Of a DNA stretch of 7,602 nucleotides, positions 5,889-7,602 are shown in pieces. This DNA is from Prolixibacteraceae bacterium (GTDB taxonomy: Bacteria; Bacteroidota; Bacteroidia; Bacteroidales; Prolixibacteraceae). How positions within the stretch are numbered: the stretch's first letter is position 1; every line of letters starts with the position of its first letter. Below the pieces are notes generated by a model. It was not told the DNA's origin. It saw nothing but the letters and a program-made list of their open reading frames with translations, and did no database searches. The position numbers and the translations under genes were made by a program. The DNA is taken from assembly GCA_017998095.1 (NCBI GenBank), contig JAGODU010000187.1:1-7602 (forward strand), given 5' to 3'.

Positions 5889-5930
5889 TTGCTCCGTCAG
5901 GGCTCGAACCTGAACTTTTCTGATCCAGAG
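5889..5930 (-). pseudogene. tRNA-Gln(CUG) 3'-half fragment, probable attachment site
   Basis: Read on the minus strand, the fragment gives anticodon loop CTCTGGA (5930-5924, anticodon CUG at positions 34-36), then the 3' anticodon strand TCAGA, variable loop AAAGT and T arm TCAGG-TTCGAGC-CCTGA with a perfect 5-bp stem. The 3' acceptor strand CGGAGCA (5896-5890) and an unpaired A follow; no CCA is encoded. The T-arm sequence and TCAGAA context agree with Bacteroidota tRNA-Gln genes as I know them. The 5' half is absent: the next bases are GTATAATCAT, not the TCTGA needed to pair with TCAGA. A break exactly at the anticodon loop is a classic insertion point for tRNA-targeting tyrosine recombinases, so this is best read as one end (attL/attR) of a past or present integrated element. 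Confidence 0.75.
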
Positions 5931-6026
5931 GTATAATCATTTATCAAGAATAAATCATAATGCATTGATTATCAATTATACAATAAAAAGTTAATGCCTT
6001 GATATTTCCATTATTTCATACCAATT

Positions 6027-6057
6027 ATCCCCAAAACCTGGCAAGAAACCTAGCAAG
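6027..6057 (-). repeat. paired-box repeat copy D
   Basis: ATCCCCAAAACCTGGCAAG followed by AAACCTAGCAAG has two CCT(G/A)GCAAG boxes 12 bp apart. It shares its left part with copy B and its GCAAG boxes with copy C, linking the two box types. It lies ~100 bp from the tRNA fragment, on the broken side. The region 5931-6340 has no gene. It also contains GTATAAT/ATTATAC arms at 5931-5937 and 5975-5981, a dyad at 6073-6095, and a 13-bp direct repeat ATTTCCATTATTT at 6004-6016 and 6125-6137. Confidence 0.5.
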
Positions 6058-6316
6058 TTTTTAATACAATATAGTATAGAGATTAATCTCATACTGAGAC
6101 AGCCGCCTTATAATAATCATTGGAATTTCCATTATTTGTCACAACTTAATCCATGAATCCTATGGACCAAAGTAAAGTTTCATGCAAGTTATATTAAAAA
6201 TGCACTTTTTGGTTTTGTAAAAATTTCTATGGTTTTTGATCTTAATTTTGAATAATTTAACCGATTGTATAGGGAACAATGATAACGGAATAAAAATTTT
6301 ATGATACATAAGATAA

Positions 6317-6348
6317 TGTGTTTTAAATGTGTACTAGGATTAACTTTA
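6317..6348 (+). promoter_or_regulatory. candidate promoter of the LytTR regulator operon
   Basis: TAACTTTA at 6341-6348 matches seven of eight positions of the Bacteroidota -7 element. TGTG at 6317-6320, 20 bp upstream, matches three of four positions of the -33 TTTG. Initiation near 6353 would leave a leader of about 18 nt before ATG 6371 and would exclude the upstream in-frame GTG at 6350 as a start. Confidence 0.45.
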
Positions 6349-6370
6349 GGTGATCTTAATAACATTGGTT

Positions 6371-7132
6371 ATGATCAGAGCTGTACTTATTGATGATGAA
6401 GATGCTGCATTGGAGGTCCTTACAAAACTTTTAAAGGATTTTGTCACTATTCCAGTTAAAATTCTGGGTAAAGCCAAAAATCTTGAGGACGGAATTAAAA
6501 TTATAAACTCAACGAAGCCAGATCTGGTATTTCTTGATATTGACATGCCAGGAAAGAGTGGAGTGGCAATCTATGATTATTTCAATAAACCTGAATTCAT
6601 GGTCATTTTTGTAACGGCTTATAATCAATACGCAATCGAGGCTCTTAAAAATTCTGCGATTGATTATATCCTGAAGCCTGTTGATTTCGTCGAACTTCAT
6701 AATGCCATACAGAGAGTTTCAGAAGAGATTAATAGGGAACAACGAATAAAAGAACTTGAAGATAAAGTCAATTTCGTTTGCACTCCTGATATGGATGGGA
6801 GAAATATTATGCTTGAGGTAGATAAGGGTTTTGTAGTTGAGAACTCTAAGAATATTGAATACTGCCATGCTGAAAAAGCCTATTCAGTCATTGTAACATT
6901 TACAGGGAAGAAAACTCTTGTGTCAAAATCCTTAAAAGAACTCCAAGAACAACTTCCTTCTAATCAGTTTATCAGAACTCATAAATCATTCCTTGTTAAT
7001 ATACATTACATAAGAAAGTTTATAAGGGCTAATGACAGCTTCGTGCTTCTAAGAAGTGGTGCAAGAATCCCTGTATCGATAAGGACTAGTAAAGAGATTA
7101 CTAAAGCGTTGAAAGATCTATTTAAATCTTGA
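6371..7132 (+). CDS. LytTR-family two-component response regulator
   Basis: This 253-aa cytoplasmic transcription factor has an N-terminal receiver domain (about residues 1-115) and a C-terminal LytTR DNA-binding domain (about 150-250). Counting from ATG 6371, the receiver shows the acidic pocket VLIDDED (Asp8, Asp9), the phospho-acceptor Asp56 in FLDIDMPG, Thr82 in FVTAYNQYA and Lys102 in YILKPVD, so it should be phosphorylatable. The LytTR part shows EYCHAEKAYSVIVT and the conserved RTHKSFLVNIHYI segment of LytTR proteins. A charged helix (REQRIKELEDKV) links the domains. The start gives the standard MIRAVLIDDE opening; the in-frame GTG at 6350 lies upstream of the expected transcription start. 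The stop overlaps the start of the next gene by four bases, and that gene encodes the probable cognate sensor. LytTR regulators bind direct-repeat DNA; targets are unknown here. Confidence 0.95.
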   Translation: MIRAVLIDDEDAALEVLTKLLKDFVTIPVKILGKAKNLEDGIKIINSTKPDLVFLDIDMPGKSGVAIYDYFNKPEFMVIFVTAYNQYAIEALKNSAIDYILKPVDFVELHNAIQRVSEEINREQRIKELEDKVNFVCTPDMDGRNIMLEVDKGFVVENSKNIEYCHAEKAYSVIVTFTGKKTLVSKSLKELQEQLPSNQFIRTHKSFLVNIHYIRKFIRANDSFVLLRSGARIPVSIRTSKEITKALKDLFKS

Positions 7133-7602
7133 ATCGAATAGTCTTTTTAATAAATCTCCTTTTATTCTTGTGCCATACACAAGTTACAATGCTGGCACAA
7201 GTAAAGCCTACTATTGATTTCACTGAGGATGATGGATTGCCAAGTAATATTGTCAAGGATTTAGCATTAGACAGCTATGGAATCTTGTGGATAGCAACCG
7301 AGAATGGCATAGCAAAATTTGATGGAGACAGATTCATTAATATAACTGATAATTCAGGATTACAGCTAAAAAGGGCCTGGTCTGTTGAATGTGGTGGGGG
7401 AAATGAGATCTACGCCGGATTATTTGAGCAGGGATTAGCAATAATAATTAATGATACAGTAAAAGAAATTATACCCTTTCCGAATAAACAAAAGAATATA
7501 ATCCGAAAGTTGTTTTATTCAAGGTTTTATGACAGACTCATTATAGGTACAGACAATGGGCTTTTTGTTCTGGAGGATTCGGTTCTGATTAATATCCCGG
7601 TT
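7129..7602 (+). CDS. two-component beta-propeller sensor, N-terminal part (probable sensor histidine kinase, partial)
   Basis: The frame is open from a TTG at 7129 to the window edge (158 codons). The TTG start overlaps the regulator's stop as TTGA, suggesting translational coupling. It yields a complete signal peptide, NRIVFLINLLLFLCHTQVTMLAQ, whereas the first ATG (7189) would remove it. After the cleavage region comes DFTEDDGLPSNIVKDLALD followed by GILWIATENGIAKFDGDRF, the classic Reg_prop (two-component regulator propeller) motif, and a second propeller-like blade LIIGTDNGLFVLEDS near the end. Proteins of this type usually have a ~700-residue periplasmic propeller, a Y_Y_Y domain, one membrane helix and a histidine kinase module, commonly LytS-like when paired with LytTR. 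Those parts are outside the window and are expected, not seen. The ligand is unknown. Confidence 0.85.
   Translation, partial: MNRIVFLINLLLFLCHTQVTMLAQVKPTIDFTEDDGLPSNIVKDLALDSYGILWIATENGIAKFDGDRFINITDNSGLQLKRAWSVECGGGNEIYAGLFEQGLAIIINDTVKEIIPFPNKQKNIIRKLFYSRFYDRLIIGTDNGLFVLEDSVLINIPV

Noticed and set aside
5889..5930. Complete functional tRNA gene
   Set aside because: No D arm, 5' acceptor strand or 5' anticodon-stem strand is found in the upstream bases; only the 3' half is present.
3533..6057. CRISPR array
   Set aside because: The repeats are few, unequal in length and separated by hundreds to thousands of bases, with no regular spacers or cas genes.
6350..6370. GTG at 6350 as the start of the LytTR regulator
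   Set aside because: ATG 6371 gives the standard receiver-domain N-terminus, and the likely promoter -7 element ends at 6348, so the GTG would be at or before the transcription start.

Overview
The window looks like chromosomal accessory DNA from a member of the Bacteroidota. The base composition is AT-rich, good Shine-Dalgarno sequences are rare, and two candidate promoters carry the TAnnTTTG-type -7 element of this phylum. The genes fit too: a LytTR regulator next to a periplasmic beta-propeller sensor, a DUF4314 protein and a PKD-like lipoprotein. Genus and species cannot be read from the sequence.

Left part (1-2071, minus strand). The window opens with the first codons of a gene that resembles the N-terminus of the HsdR_N-type 'type I restriction' domain proteins. 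Then come a doubtful 37-codon ORF, a small DUF4314 protein, a 63-aa hypothetical protein with a large branched terminator, and a 194-201 aa protein with a His/Cys pair arranged as in clan CD (caspase/CHAT-like) proteins. These genes are spaced and lie among remnants resembling insertion-sequence ends (about 700-727 IS3-like, 2317-2390 IS21-like). A promoter plus terminator at 1229-1307 on the plus strand could make a very short RNA.

Middle part (2072-5479). A single-pass membrane protein of unknown function (2412-3362, minus) and a predicted lipoprotein (3935-5479, plus) with PKD/Ig-like domains and a C-terminal transglutaminase/papain-like Cys-His-Glu domain. The lipoprotein gene is the only gene between two copies of a ~74-bp direct repeat (3533-3605 and 5656-5729), so it may be cargo of a small mobile cassette.

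Integration-type region (5480-6370). This noncoding block of almost 900 bp holds repeat copies B, C and D and the 3' half of a tRNA-Gln(CUG) gene cut at the anticodon loop, followed by its own terminator. All four repeat copies have the same orientation and paired GGTGCCA/TTGC(C/T)AG motifs one DNA turn apart. That organisation resembles tyrosine-recombinase attachment sites, but no recombinase gene is visible here.

Right part (6371-7602). A LytTR response regulator and, overlapping its stop codon by four bases, the start of a two-component beta-propeller sensor that runs off the window. This pair looks like an ordinary signalling operon with a recognisable promoter. I do not see a complete, clearly new system; the repeat/tRNA-fragment/cargo arrangement is the most unusual feature.
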